A stretch of DNA of 58,346 nt from an uncultured Lachnospiraceae bacterium. Lineage in GTDB: Bacteria > Bacillota > Clostridia > Lachnospirales > Lachnospiraceae. Below are positions 43,148-51,902 of this stretch, piece after piece. The notes beneath the pieces were generated by a model. That model saw only the letters and a program-made list of their open reading frames with translations. It searched no databases and had not been told where the DNA came from. A program made the translations under genes and the position numbers. Location: assembly GCA_947630085.1 (NCBI GenBank), contig CANRGP010000002.1:1-58346 (forward strand), written 5' to 3'. The first letter of the stretch is position 1. Every line of letters begins with the position of its first letter.

Positions 43148-44206
43148 TTACGGCGTGGAGGGAGTCGTCTGGGGGCGGCGCCTGGTAGAGTTCCGCCAGA
43201 TGGGAGTGGTCTTAACATAGGTATTGCTGAACGGGCGGGCGGGATGCTCGATGCGGTTGAGCAGAATGTCGGCGGCTATGCTCCCGAACTCCGCGTTGGG
43301 GATCTGGACGGTGGTCAGGGACGGATCTGTGACAGAGGACTGCGGAGAGTCGTCAAAACCGGTTACCATGACGTCGGCCGGGACGGACAGGCCCAGGCCG
43401 TTTACGGCGGCCATTATGCGAAAGGCAAGATAGTCGTTGGCACAGATAAAGGCGTCCGGAATATAGGGCATACCGCGGAGCCTGTCCATCAGCCAGTTCG
43501 GGTCGTTATAGGGTTCCGCGTCGCCTGCCAGGATGCAGAGCTCCTGTTCAACCGGGATCCCCGCCTTGTTCAGCGCCGAGCAGAATCCGACCCATCTTTC
43601 GTGGAAGCTGCAGCAATGGGAGATATCACCCACAAATCCGAGCCGGTCTGCCCCGGCGTCGATCACCTGGGACGTAAGAGCCATTGTGCTGGAAAGATTC
43701 TCCATGATTATGAAGTCGCAGTTCATGGGGGCTGAGGTGGCTTCGGCGTATGCGTCAACGGAGAGGGTGGGAAGGCCGAGGGAGCACAGCATATTCAGAT
43801 AATCACGGTCAAAGAGCTCGATGCCCAGTATGCCGGCTGTCTGTTCCAGCGACATATGGGCGGGGAGCTTTTTTTCGTGCAGATTTTCGGCGGAAAGCTC
43901 GTAAAACATCAGCGTATATCCCGCGCGGCTCAGGCGCTCAGCGAAAACGGGCAGAAACAGTATGCCGAAATGGTAATCGGAGGGCATCCGGCTGGTGATC
44001 AGCGCGATATTGGGGGAATGCGCGGCGCGCTGGACGGTATCGCTTTCAGGGGCCCGGTAATATCCGAGCTCCTGCGCTTTTTGCAGGGCAAGCTTTCTGG
44101 TTGCTTCCGGAACGTTTCCGCGATCATTGAATATTTTTGAAATGGTGTTTCGTGACAGGCCGCAGGCGTCCGCAATATCCTGCATGGTCACTCGTTTCAA
44201 AGCCAT
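43148..44206 (-). CDS. LacI family transcriptional regulator
   Basis: N-terminal HTH VTMQDIADACGLSRNTISKIFNDRGNVPEATR; periplasmic binding-like core. Confidence 0.93.
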   Translation of the reverse strand: MALKRVTMQDIADACGLSRNTISKIFNDRGNVPEATRKLALQKAQELGYYRAPESDTVQRAAHSPNIALITSRMPSDYHFGILFLPVFAERLSRAGYTLMFYELSAENLHEKKLPAHMSLEQTAGILGIELFDRDYLNMLCSLGLPTLSVDAYAEATSAPMNCDFIIMENLSSTMALTSQVIDAGADRLGFVGDISHCCSFHERWVGFCSALNKAGIPVEQELCILAGDAEPYNDPNWLMDRLRGMPYIPDAFICANDYLAFRIMAAVNGLGLSVPADVMVTGFDDSPQSSVTDPSLTTVQIPNAEFGSIAADILLNRIEHPARPFSNTYVKTTPIWRNSTRRRPQTTPSTP

Positions 44207-44269
44207 TGTACACCTCCATTTACATATTTTTACATTTAAAAAGTATTATAGCACAAAATGCGAAAGTTT

Positions 44270-44307
44270 GCAACTTTTACATATTGTAAAGTAAATGTAA
44301 AAGTTGC
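44270..44307. promoter_or_regulatory. 13-bp perfect inverted repeat, candidate operator
   Basis: GCAACTTTTACAT-N12-ATGTAAAAGTTGC in the lacI/ABC divergent intergenic region. Confidence 0.7.
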
Positions 44308-44368
44308 ACAAAACGAAAGGGAAATTTTATACATATTGACAGTTTTCATAAAAGATTTCCAAAAGGGA

Positions 44369-44396
44369 TTGACATTTTGTGCAATAAAAGTATAAT
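44369..44396 (+). promoter_or_regulatory. Sigma-A promoter of the fructan operon
   Basis: TTGACA-N16-TATAAT. Confidence 0.8.
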
Positions 44397-44413
44397 ACAG
44401 ATACAGCGGAAAG

Positions 44414-44442
44414 CAAAATGTAAACTAATTGTTTACATTTTG
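44414..44442. promoter_or_regulatory. 12-bp perfect inverted repeat, candidate LacI operator just downstream of promoter
   Basis: CAAAATGTAAAC-TAATT-GTTTACATTTTG. Confidence 0.75.
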
Positions 44443-44507
44443 GAAAACAAAGAGCAAAAGGCTCTTATGAAAACCGTTCGTGAAAAAAATGAAAAGGAGG
44501 AAGGACT

Positions 44508-45506
44508 ATGGCGAAAGACAAAGGAAGCTCCGCTTCGGCATCTTTGCCCCTGCTCGGAAAGCGGGGGAGTACCCAGAGCCCGGACAAAAGTAAGTGGACG
44601 CAGAGGATGAAGAAGCTGAGGGAAAACTACCCGTATTTTGTGATGCTTCTTCCGGCGCTGCTGGTAGTGTTCCTGTTCAATTATCTGCCCATTTACGGAG
44701 TCCTCATCGCGTTTCAGGATTTCATGCCCGGAGATCCGATCTTTTCTAAATATACCAGATGGATCGGATTCCAGAACTTCATTCGCTTCTTCCAGGATGT
44801 GCAGTTCTGGCCGCTTATGAAAAACACGTTCCTGCTGTGCGTCTTCGGGTTCATCATCGGATTCCCGCTTCCGATCCTGATCGCGCTCATGCTGAACGCC
44901 CTGAAGGGAAGAAAGGCGGCAAAATATCTTCAGACGATTTACACGGCGCCTCACTTCATCTCGCTGGTGGTCATGGTAGGTATGCTGACGCTGTTCTTCG
45001 GGCGCTACGGCCTGGTGAACAACATCATCGCGGGAATGGGCGGAGAGAGGTTCTCGTATTTCCTGGAGAGCTCGGCGTTCCGACCGATGTACATTCTTTC
45101 CAGCAACTGGCAGGATTTCGGATGGAGCGCCATCATTTACATAGCGGCTTTGTCGGGCGTGGACCCCGGACTGCATGAAGCGGCTATCGTGGACGGGGCT
45201 ACGCGTTTCCAGCGGATCATCCATGTGGATCTTCCGGCCATTATGCCCATGGTGAGCGTGATGCTGATCATGTCCATCGGCGGGCTGATGGGAGTCGGGT
45301 ATGAGAAAGCCCTGCTGATGCAGACGGACGGCAACCTGGGCGTCAGCGAACTGATCGCTACCTATGTTTATAAGCAGGGTCTTACCGGCGTTCCCGATCA
45401 GGCATATGCCACCGCTATCGGCCTGTTCAACTCTGTTATCAATGTGATCCTTCTGATCATAGCGAACACAACGTCAAAGAAGTTCTCCGAGAACTCTTTG
45501 TGGTAA
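44508..45506 (+). CDS. ABC transporter permease (LplB-type, carbohydrate CUT1)
   Basis: DPGLHEAAIVDGATRFQRIIHVDLPAIMP EAA loop. Confidence 0.93.
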   Translation: MAKDKGSSASASLPLLGKRGSTQSPDKSKWTQRMKKLRENYPYFVMLLPALLVVFLFNYLPIYGVLIAFQDFMPGDPIFSKYTRWIGFQNFIRFFQDVQFWPLMKNTFLLCVFGFIIGFPLPILIALMLNALKGRKAAKYLQTIYTAPHFISLVVMVGMLTLFFGRYGLVNNIIAGMGGERFSYFLESSAFRPMYILSSNWQDFGWSAIIYIAALSGVDPGLHEAAIVDGATRFQRIIHVDLPAIMPMVSVMLIMSIGGLMGVGYEKALLMQTDGNLGVSELIATYVYKQGLTGVPDQAYATAIGLFNSVINVILLIIANTTSKKFSENSLW

Positions 45507-45521
45507 GGGAGGGACAGCACA

Positions 45522-46430
45522 ATGGCAAAGAAAATGAAAGTATCCAACCATGCGATCAAGGAAACGACAGGCGACAAGGTGTTTTACGCCGTCAATGTTC
45601 TTCTGCTCGGACTAATGGCGCTGATCGTTATCTACCCGCTGTATTTTATCATTATCGCTTCCATTTCGGATCCGGATGCCGTGCTGGGAGGCGAGGTGAT
45701 CCTGTACCCGGTGAAGGTGACGTTCTCCGGCTTCAAGAAGATCCTGGAGCGCACGGACGTCTGGAGAGGGTATCTGAACACGATCATTTATACGGTCATC
45801 ACCGCGGTGCTGGCTCTGGTGGTCACGATCCCCGCGGGATGGGCGCTGAGCAGGAAGAACCTGCCGGGCAAAAAGCTGCTGATGATCTATTTCATTATTC
45901 CCATGTTCTTTGGCGGCGGACTGATCCCGTTTTATAATGTTATGAGCCAGCTGAGGCTGATCAACACGATCTGGGCGGTGATCCTGCCGGCGATCCTGTC
46001 GGTATGGAACCTCTTCATGGTCAGGACGTTCTTTGAGGCAAATATCCCGGAAGGACTTGTGGAAGCCGCAAGGATCGACGGGGCGGGAAAATTCCGGATC
46101 TTTTTCTCGGTGGTGCTCCCGCTTTCCAAGGCCATTCTGGCGGTTATGGCACTGTATTACGCGGTAGGACAGTGGAACAGTTACTTTAACGCCATGATCT
46201 TCCTGCAGGATGAAAAGCTGTATCCCCTCCAGCTGGTGCTGAAGGAGATCCTCATCGCCTCGGAAAGCACCATGGGCGGCAGCGGAGAGACGATCCTGGA
46301 GCAGTACCGTCTGGCCAACCAGATCAAGTATGTTTCGGTTATCGTATCCAGCGCGCCCGTGATCATGCTGTATCCTTTCGTGCAGAAATATTTCAACCAG
46401 GGCGTCATGATGGGATCGTTAAAGGAATAA
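45522..46430 (+). CDS. Carbohydrate ABC transporter permease (YtcP/AraQ-type)
   Basis: PEGLVEAARIDGAGKFRIFFSVVLPLSKAILAVM EAA loop. Confidence 0.93.
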   Translation: MAKKMKVSNHAIKETTGDKVFYAVNVLLLGLMALIVIYPLYFIIIASISDPDAVLGGEVILYPVKVTFSGFKKILERTDVWRGYLNTIIYTVITAVLALVVTIPAGWALSRKNLPGKKLLMIYFIIPMFFGGGLIPFYNVMSQLRLINTIWAVILPAILSVWNLFMVRTFFEANIPEGLVEAARIDGAGKFRIFFSVVLPLSKAILAVMALYYAVGQWNSYFNAMIFLQDEKLYPLQLVLKEILIASESTMGGSGETILEQYRLANQIKYVSVIVSSAPVIMLYPFVQKYFNQGVMMGSLKE

Positions 46431-46497
46431 CGCAATAATTTATGACCCGATGTACAGACAGTATCTCACCCCGTTATTATAAAGGAGGCAAAACCTT

Positions 46498-48195
46498 ATG
46501 AAAAAATTAGTTCCGGTTTCGGCAATACTTGTACTGGCCCTGTCGCTGAGCGCCTGCGGAGGCGGAGGCGGCGCCGGCACGGTGCAGGAGAGCTCCGACA
46601 TCGATACGCTGGTCTCGGAATACGGATACCAGTGGACCGACACGTCGGCGCCCATCCTGAATGAGAAGGGCGCGCAGGAGATCTCGTTCAATATCTACTC
46701 ATCGAAGAACGCGTCCGCTCTGGACTACAACGATATGAAGATCATGCAGGATCTGTATGAAAGCACGAATGTATACGTGACCTGGGAGAATGTGTCCGAG
46801 TCCGTTTACGGCCAGCAGAAGAACCTGATCTTCGGAAACACCAGCGACCGTCCGGACGCGATCTATCACGCGGGCATGAGCGCCGGAGAGATCATTAAAT
46901 ACGCACAGAGAAATGTGCTCCTGCCGATCAGCGATTATCTCGAGTATATGCCGAACCTGTCCAAGATCCTCGAGGAGAGGCCGGATATCAAGAGCCAGCT
47001 GACCAGTGAGGACGGCAAGATCTATTCTCTTCCGCGAGTGGAGGAGATGGGGCTTTTGCAGAACCCGAATCTTCTGTTTTTAAATAAGAACTGGGCCCAG
47101 GCGGCCATCGATGCGGGTGCGGTAAGCGGCATTTCCTCGGAGGATCTGAAAGATGGCCTGACTCTCACCGCCGCACAGATGGAGAGTATGCTTACCTACT
47201 TCCGCGACAATGACATGAACGGCAACGGCGCGGCTGACGATGAGCGCCCCATGAACTTTGTTTACAACAACTGGCAGGGAAACCAGTGCGACCTCTACGG
47301 TATGTTCGGCTTAAACGACAACCTGGAGCACAGGGTCGTTGTTGACGATAAGATCACCTATACGGTGCAGGATGACCGGTTCCGCGAAGCGACGAACTTT
47401 ATCGCCGACTGGGTATCCAAGGGCCTGATCGATAAAGTCTCCTTTGAGCAGTCCCAGGACAATTTCCTGGCCAACGGCAAGGGACTGGAAACCTACGGCG
47501 CGTTCTACTGGTGGGAGAGCGAGACGGTCGTGTCCAATCCCGAGGACTACATCGTGTGCGCTCCGATCATTGGGCCCAACGGCGACCAGACGATATGCGT
47601 ATCCAACAACCCCGAGGTCAGCACCGGAGAGGTTATCATCTTCAACGGCGTTCCCAATGTGGAAGTCCTGCTGACGTACTTCGACCGCTACTACGATCCG
47701 ATGATCTCCGCGCAGATCAACTACGGCCCGATCGGCATCGTCTATGAAGAGGAGCTGGACGAAAACGGAATGCTGGTGCAGAAGGAGCTGACTGGCGACA
47801 AGACCGCCGACGAGCTGAGACTGCAGAATGCGCCTCTGGGCATTATCTACCTTTCCGATTATGCCTGGAACAATGTGGTACATATGGAGCCCAAGGCACA
47901 GCTTCGCCTGGAGCGCCTCAACGCTTACGCAAAGCCCTATGTTCCGGAAAATGTAAAGCCGACTCCGAATCTGCAGTTCACCCTGGAGGAGCTGAACACG
48001 CTGAGCAGCTACGAGTCGAACCTGAACGACTACATCCGGACCAATCTGATCAAGTGGCTTATGAACGGCGGCGTGTCCGATGCCGACTGGACGACATTCA
48101 CGAACGACCTGAACGGACGCACCAATCTTACCGCGATCCAGAAGGTGTACCAGGACGCGTATGACCGGTATATCGCCAGCGAGGAGGGAAACTGA
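46498..48195 (+). CDS. Extracellular solute-binding lipoprotein
   Basis: Lipobox LSACG; 565 aa; DNDMNGNGAADDE Ca-binding-like loop; typical LplA-type partner of LplB/YtcP. Confidence 0.9.
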   Translation: MKKLVPVSAILVLALSLSACGGGGGAGTVQESSDIDTLVSEYGYQWTDTSAPILNEKGAQEISFNIYSSKNASALDYNDMKIMQDLYESTNVYVTWENVSESVYGQQKNLIFGNTSDRPDAIYHAGMSAGEIIKYAQRNVLLPISDYLEYMPNLSKILEERPDIKSQLTSEDGKIYSLPRVEEMGLLQNPNLLFLNKNWAQAAIDAGAVSGISSEDLKDGLTLTAAQMESMLTYFRDNDMNGNGAADDERPMNFVYNNWQGNQCDLYGMFGLNDNLEHRVVVDDKITYTVQDDRFREATNFIADWVSKGLIDKVSFEQSQDNFLANGKGLETYGAFYWWESETVVSNPEDYIVCAPIIGPNGDQTICVSNNPEVSTGEVIIFNGVPNVEVLLTYFDRYYDPMISAQINYGPIGIVYEEELDENGMLVQKELTGDKTADELRLQNAPLGIIYLSDYAWNNVVHMEPKAQLRLERLNAYAKPYVPENVKPTPNLQFTLEELNTLSSYESNLNDYIRTNLIKWLMNGGVSDADWTTFTNDLNGRTNLTAIQKVYQDAYDRYIASEEGN

Positions 48196-48199
48196 TAAA

Positions 48200-50032
48200 A
48201 TGAAACATCTGAAAAAGATAACGGCCGTACTGTTAAGTGCGTCAATGACGCTCCTGGCTGTCGCCTGCGGCGGCCAGACAGGAGGCGGAGGCAGCAACAC
48301 GGCGCCGGAGATATCCGGCGTCGGGGATCAGAGCGTGCAGGCCGGAGGCGAGTTTGACGCAATGGCCGGAGTGACTGCAAACGACAGTGAGGACGGTGAC
48401 ATCACCTCCAAGATCGTCATCACTTCTATGCCGGAGCTTACGTTTCAGAACGGAAAGACGACACCGGAGAACCCGGGGGATTATGAGCTGACATATACGG
48501 TCACCGACGGGGGCGGACTGGAGGCAAAGGCGTATGCGACTCTGACGGTCACCCGCCAGACGGCGGAAGCGGTCCTCTACAAGGACTTTGAATTCACGGC
48601 GCCGCAGAGCCTGGACAGCCACGGCTGGAGCGCCCATATCGCGGACGGCGTGGATGCCGCGGGAGAGCAGAAGGAAGGCGCGTTTGTCTTTGATATCAAG
48701 GACGCCGGAAGCGGCGACGGGGACATCCAGCTGGTGAAATCCGGCGTGCCGCTCAAAGCCGCGGACTACAGGGTGAAGGTATGGGCCAAATCCACCAAGG
48801 ATACATATGCCCACCTTCTGGCCCGCAATGAAAACGCGGAGGATTGGGAGACCTTCGGCGGAGCGTACAATCTTCCGATCGGGACAGAGATCTCCCCGCT
48901 CACGATGGACTTTACCTCCGCCGGCGACGGGAGCGCGGAGCTGCTCCTCAATCTGGGCAGGATCACGCCGGACCCGAACAATGCGTCCGCCACTACGCCG
49001 GAGGATTTCACCGTCACCATTGACAAGATCGAGATTTACGAGATCACCGGAAACGAAACGAAAACGCCCGTCTATACCGGAAGCTTTGCTTCCGCGGACG
49101 AAGCCGCTGTGACGGCCGGGGACGGAGCCGATGCCTCCGTGACCGTGGCCGACGGAAGCGCCGCGTTTCAGATCAACTCCTACCCCACGGAGGGAGGAGT
49201 ATGGAGCATCAAGGCGGATCTGGAGCTGCCCGGCGTGACCGTGGAAGCGGGAGAAAAGTATTATTACAGCTTCACGCTCAAATCGGAGAACGCACAGTCC
49301 GGAGAATGCCTGGTGGAAAGCGCCGAGCAGGCGGACGCGGCCAGGGCGAACTTTAACGGACTCTCGGCGGATGCAGGAGAAGAAGTGGTGGTGAGCAATG
49401 TATTCACAGCGGAAAACGCGGTGTCGGACCCGGTGATCCGGATGCAGATCGGAGCCCCGTCCGAGGGCGTCACGTCCAACACGCTCACGGTCAGCAACCT
49501 GGAGTTCGGCAAGGTGGAGGGCGATCTGGACACGGCCAAGACGATCGATTCCTTCGGAGTGAGCATCGCGGCGGACGCGGATCCGGAGTATCTGTGGACG
49601 ACCTACAACGGAACCGATGAGGACAATGAGAGCGGTGTCGGAACCATCTGGACGGAGGACGGAAAGCTGTGCTACCGCATAGACCAGGGAGGAACCGTGG
49701 ACTGGCACAATAAGCTGATCTTCGGCTATACCGGGAACCCGCTTACACTTCCTGCCGACAGCTACTTCACCGTGGAGATCACGGCAAAGGCGACGAAGCC
49801 CGTATCCTGCGGATTCTTTCTGAATGTGCTCGGCGGATGGGATCCCAGGATCTCCGAAAGCATTGATTTCACTACGGAAGAGCAGACCTTTACGTTTGAG
49901 ACGACAGATACGCTGATCATGGATATGGACTTTGAAATGCTGTTCCAGTTCGGCTCGCCGGAAACCGCCGGGTTGGGCGATGTGACTGTCGAGATCACCG
50001 ACATTAAGATCTATCAGAAAAGCGTTATGTAA
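48200..50032 (+). CDS. Lipoprotein with DUF5011-like Ig domain and carbohydrate-binding-like modules
   Basis: Lipobox LAVACG; DQSVQAGGEFDAMAGVTANDSEDGDITSKI...PGDYELTYTVTDGGG; beta-rich repeated jelly-roll-like segments. Confidence 0.75.
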   Translation: MKHLKKITAVLLSASMTLLAVACGGQTGGGGSNTAPEISGVGDQSVQAGGEFDAMAGVTANDSEDGDITSKIVITSMPELTFQNGKTTPENPGDYELTYTVTDGGGLEAKAYATLTVTRQTAEAVLYKDFEFTAPQSLDSHGWSAHIADGVDAAGEQKEGAFVFDIKDAGSGDGDIQLVKSGVPLKAADYRVKVWAKSTKDTYAHLLARNENAEDWETFGGAYNLPIGTEISPLTMDFTSAGDGSAELLLNLGRITPDPNNASATTPEDFTVTIDKIEIYEITGNETKTPVYTGSFASADEAAVTAGDGADASVTVADGSAAFQINSYPTEGGVWSIKADLELPGVTVEAGEKYYYSFTLKSENAQSGECLVESAEQADAARANFNGLSADAGEEVVVSNVFTAENAVSDPVIRMQIGAPSEGVTSNTLTVSNLEFGKVEGDLDTAKTIDSFGVSIAADADPEYLWTTYNGTDEDNESGVGTIWTEDGKLCYRIDQGGTVDWHNKLIFGYTGNPLTLPADSYFTVEITAKATKPVSCGFFLNVLGGWDPRISESIDFTTEEQTFTFETTDTLIMDMDFEMLFQFGSPETAGLGDVTVEITDIKIYQKSVM

Positions 50033-50121
50033 CCGTGACAGCTATGCGGAAAGCGTGCCGCCCGGCCGCAGGCGTATCGGCGCCGCGGCCGGGCGGCTTT
50101 TCGGATGAGAGGGATGGAAAA

Positions 50122-51873
50122 ATGATGGGAAAAAGGCTATTTACACGATATGCGGCGCTGTGCCTGGCGGTCGTGCTTCTGGCCTGCGGCTGCGGCGCGG
50201 GTGCGGAATATTCGGTAAACTTTGATGCAAATTATGACACGGACTGGAGCAGCCCGGAGCAGACGGTCCGCTCCGGACACAGGGCCGCGGCTCCTGACGC
50301 TCCCGTGCGGGACGGTTATACCTTTCTGGGGTGGTTTCAGGATCCGGGGCTGACCCAGCCCTGGGAGATGGATTCGGATAAGGTTTCATCCGACCTGACG
50401 CTCTATGCCGGCTGGGACAGGGACACCGGCGACACGATCTCCGAACCGGAAGGCGATAAGGATTTTTCCTCCCTCCGGACGCCGGGCAGCCAGGAAGAAG
50501 CATATGAGTACAGCGCGTTTTTCCTGCCCGCAAAGGATAATGACAGCCAGCCGTATGTGGGAGATACGATGCCGTATTATGAGGACGGGACGTATTACAT
50601 CTATTATCTGAAGGAGGGCGGAGATTCCTACAATCATTCCATATATCTGGCGACGACGAAGGATTTTATGACCTATACGGAATATGACGGGCCGATCCTC
50701 GAGGCGTCCCGCTCCGGCGGCCAGGACGGCTGGATCGGTACCGGTTCCGTGGTGAAGGTGGACGGCAGTTATTATTTCTTCTATACCGGGCACACGGATT
50801 CCGCCGCGCTGGAATACAAAGAGAAGATCATGGCGGCGAAGGGGAGCAGCCCGACATCGTTTGAAAAGCTTGAGGGCTGGGAGATCACGCCTCCGTCCGA
50901 GCTGGGACAGAAGAATGACTTCCGGGATCCCCAGGCATATTACGACCCGGATTCGGGGAATATCGTCCTGACGGTGACGGCTTCGCAGGACGGCGCTGCC
51001 CGGATCCTGAAATACACGCTGAGCCCGGATCTGCAGACCGTCACATATGACGGCATCATATTCACCGACCCGACAGGGGACTTCTGGAACCTGGAATGCA
51101 GCGATACCTTCCGCATCGGCGATACGTGGTATCTCACCTATTCGGCGCAGGACGACACGCTCTGGTACGCATTTTCCGATACGCCGTACGGACCCTACGG
51201 CGATCCGGTGCGTCTGGACGGGAAACTGTTCTACGCGGCGAAGCATATAGAGGACGGTGAAAACGTTTATATGGCGGGATGGGCCAGACGCTCGGAATCG
51301 CCTTCATCGACTCAGGACGTATCCGCGTGGGCGGGGAACCTGGCTGTCCAGAAGATCGTTCAGAGAGAGGACAAAACGCTCGCGCTTGCGCCTGCGGACA
51401 ATATTGCCGACAGCTTTTCCGTCCTCCGCAGGCTTGCCGTGGACGAACCGCATATTTTCGTGGAATCGGGGTCGCTTTACAGCTATACGGACGCGTTTAC
51501 CTGCTATGAGAGCTTCATGATCACCGGGGAGTTCCGCTATACTGGCGAGGGATCGTTCGGGCTCAGCTTCGACTACAACGGGAGGGAAGACAAGAACAAG
51601 CTGATCGCGGTCACTCCCTCCGAGAATAAGATCCGGCTGCTCTTTAACGAGGGGAGCACGCCAATCACGGAGACGGAGGTATCGCTTGTTCCGGGGAAGG
51701 ATTACGCGTTTACGTATATTCAGGAGGGCTCCGTCGGGATCTTTTACATCGACGGAATGGCCGCCCTCACCGTCAGGCTTTACGGCGCCAGCGGAAAGCC
51801 GATCCGCCTGTTTGCGGAAAACAACGCGGTCCTGTTCTCCTCTCTTCGCCAGTATACAAGACCGCAGCAGTAA
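50122..51873 (+). CDS. GH32-like lipoprotein with N-terminal InlB/Flg_new-type repeat
   Basis: Lipobox LLACG; VNFDANYDTDW..GYTFLGWFQDPGLTQPW; YVGDTMPYYEDGTYYIYYL; NDFRDPQAYYD; WNLECSDTFRIG. Confidence 0.8.
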   Translation: MMGKRLFTRYAALCLAVVLLACGCGAGAEYSVNFDANYDTDWSSPEQTVRSGHRAAAPDAPVRDGYTFLGWFQDPGLTQPWEMDSDKVSSDLTLYAGWDRDTGDTISEPEGDKDFSSLRTPGSQEEAYEYSAFFLPAKDNDSQPYVGDTMPYYEDGTYYIYYLKEGGDSYNHSIYLATTKDFMTYTEYDGPILEASRSGGQDGWIGTGSVVKVDGSYYFFYTGHTDSAALEYKEKIMAAKGSSPTSFEKLEGWEITPPSELGQKNDFRDPQAYYDPDSGNIVLTVTASQDGAARILKYTLSPDLQTVTYDGIIFTDPTGDFWNLECSDTFRIGDTWYLTYSAQDDTLWYAFSDTPYGPYGDPVRLDGKLFYAAKHIEDGENVYMAGWARRSESPSSTQDVSAWAGNLAVQKIVQREDKTLALAPADNIADSFSVLRRLAVDEPHIFVESGSLYSYTDAFTCYESFMITGEFRYTGEGSFGLSFDYNGREDKNKLIAVTPSENKIRLLFNEGSTPITETEVSLVPGKDYAFTYIQEGSVGIFYIDGMAALTVRLYGASGKPIRLFAENNAVLFSSLRQYTRPQQ

Positions 51874-51902
51874 AATGATCCATATGACGGAGGAAAACCA
51901 AG

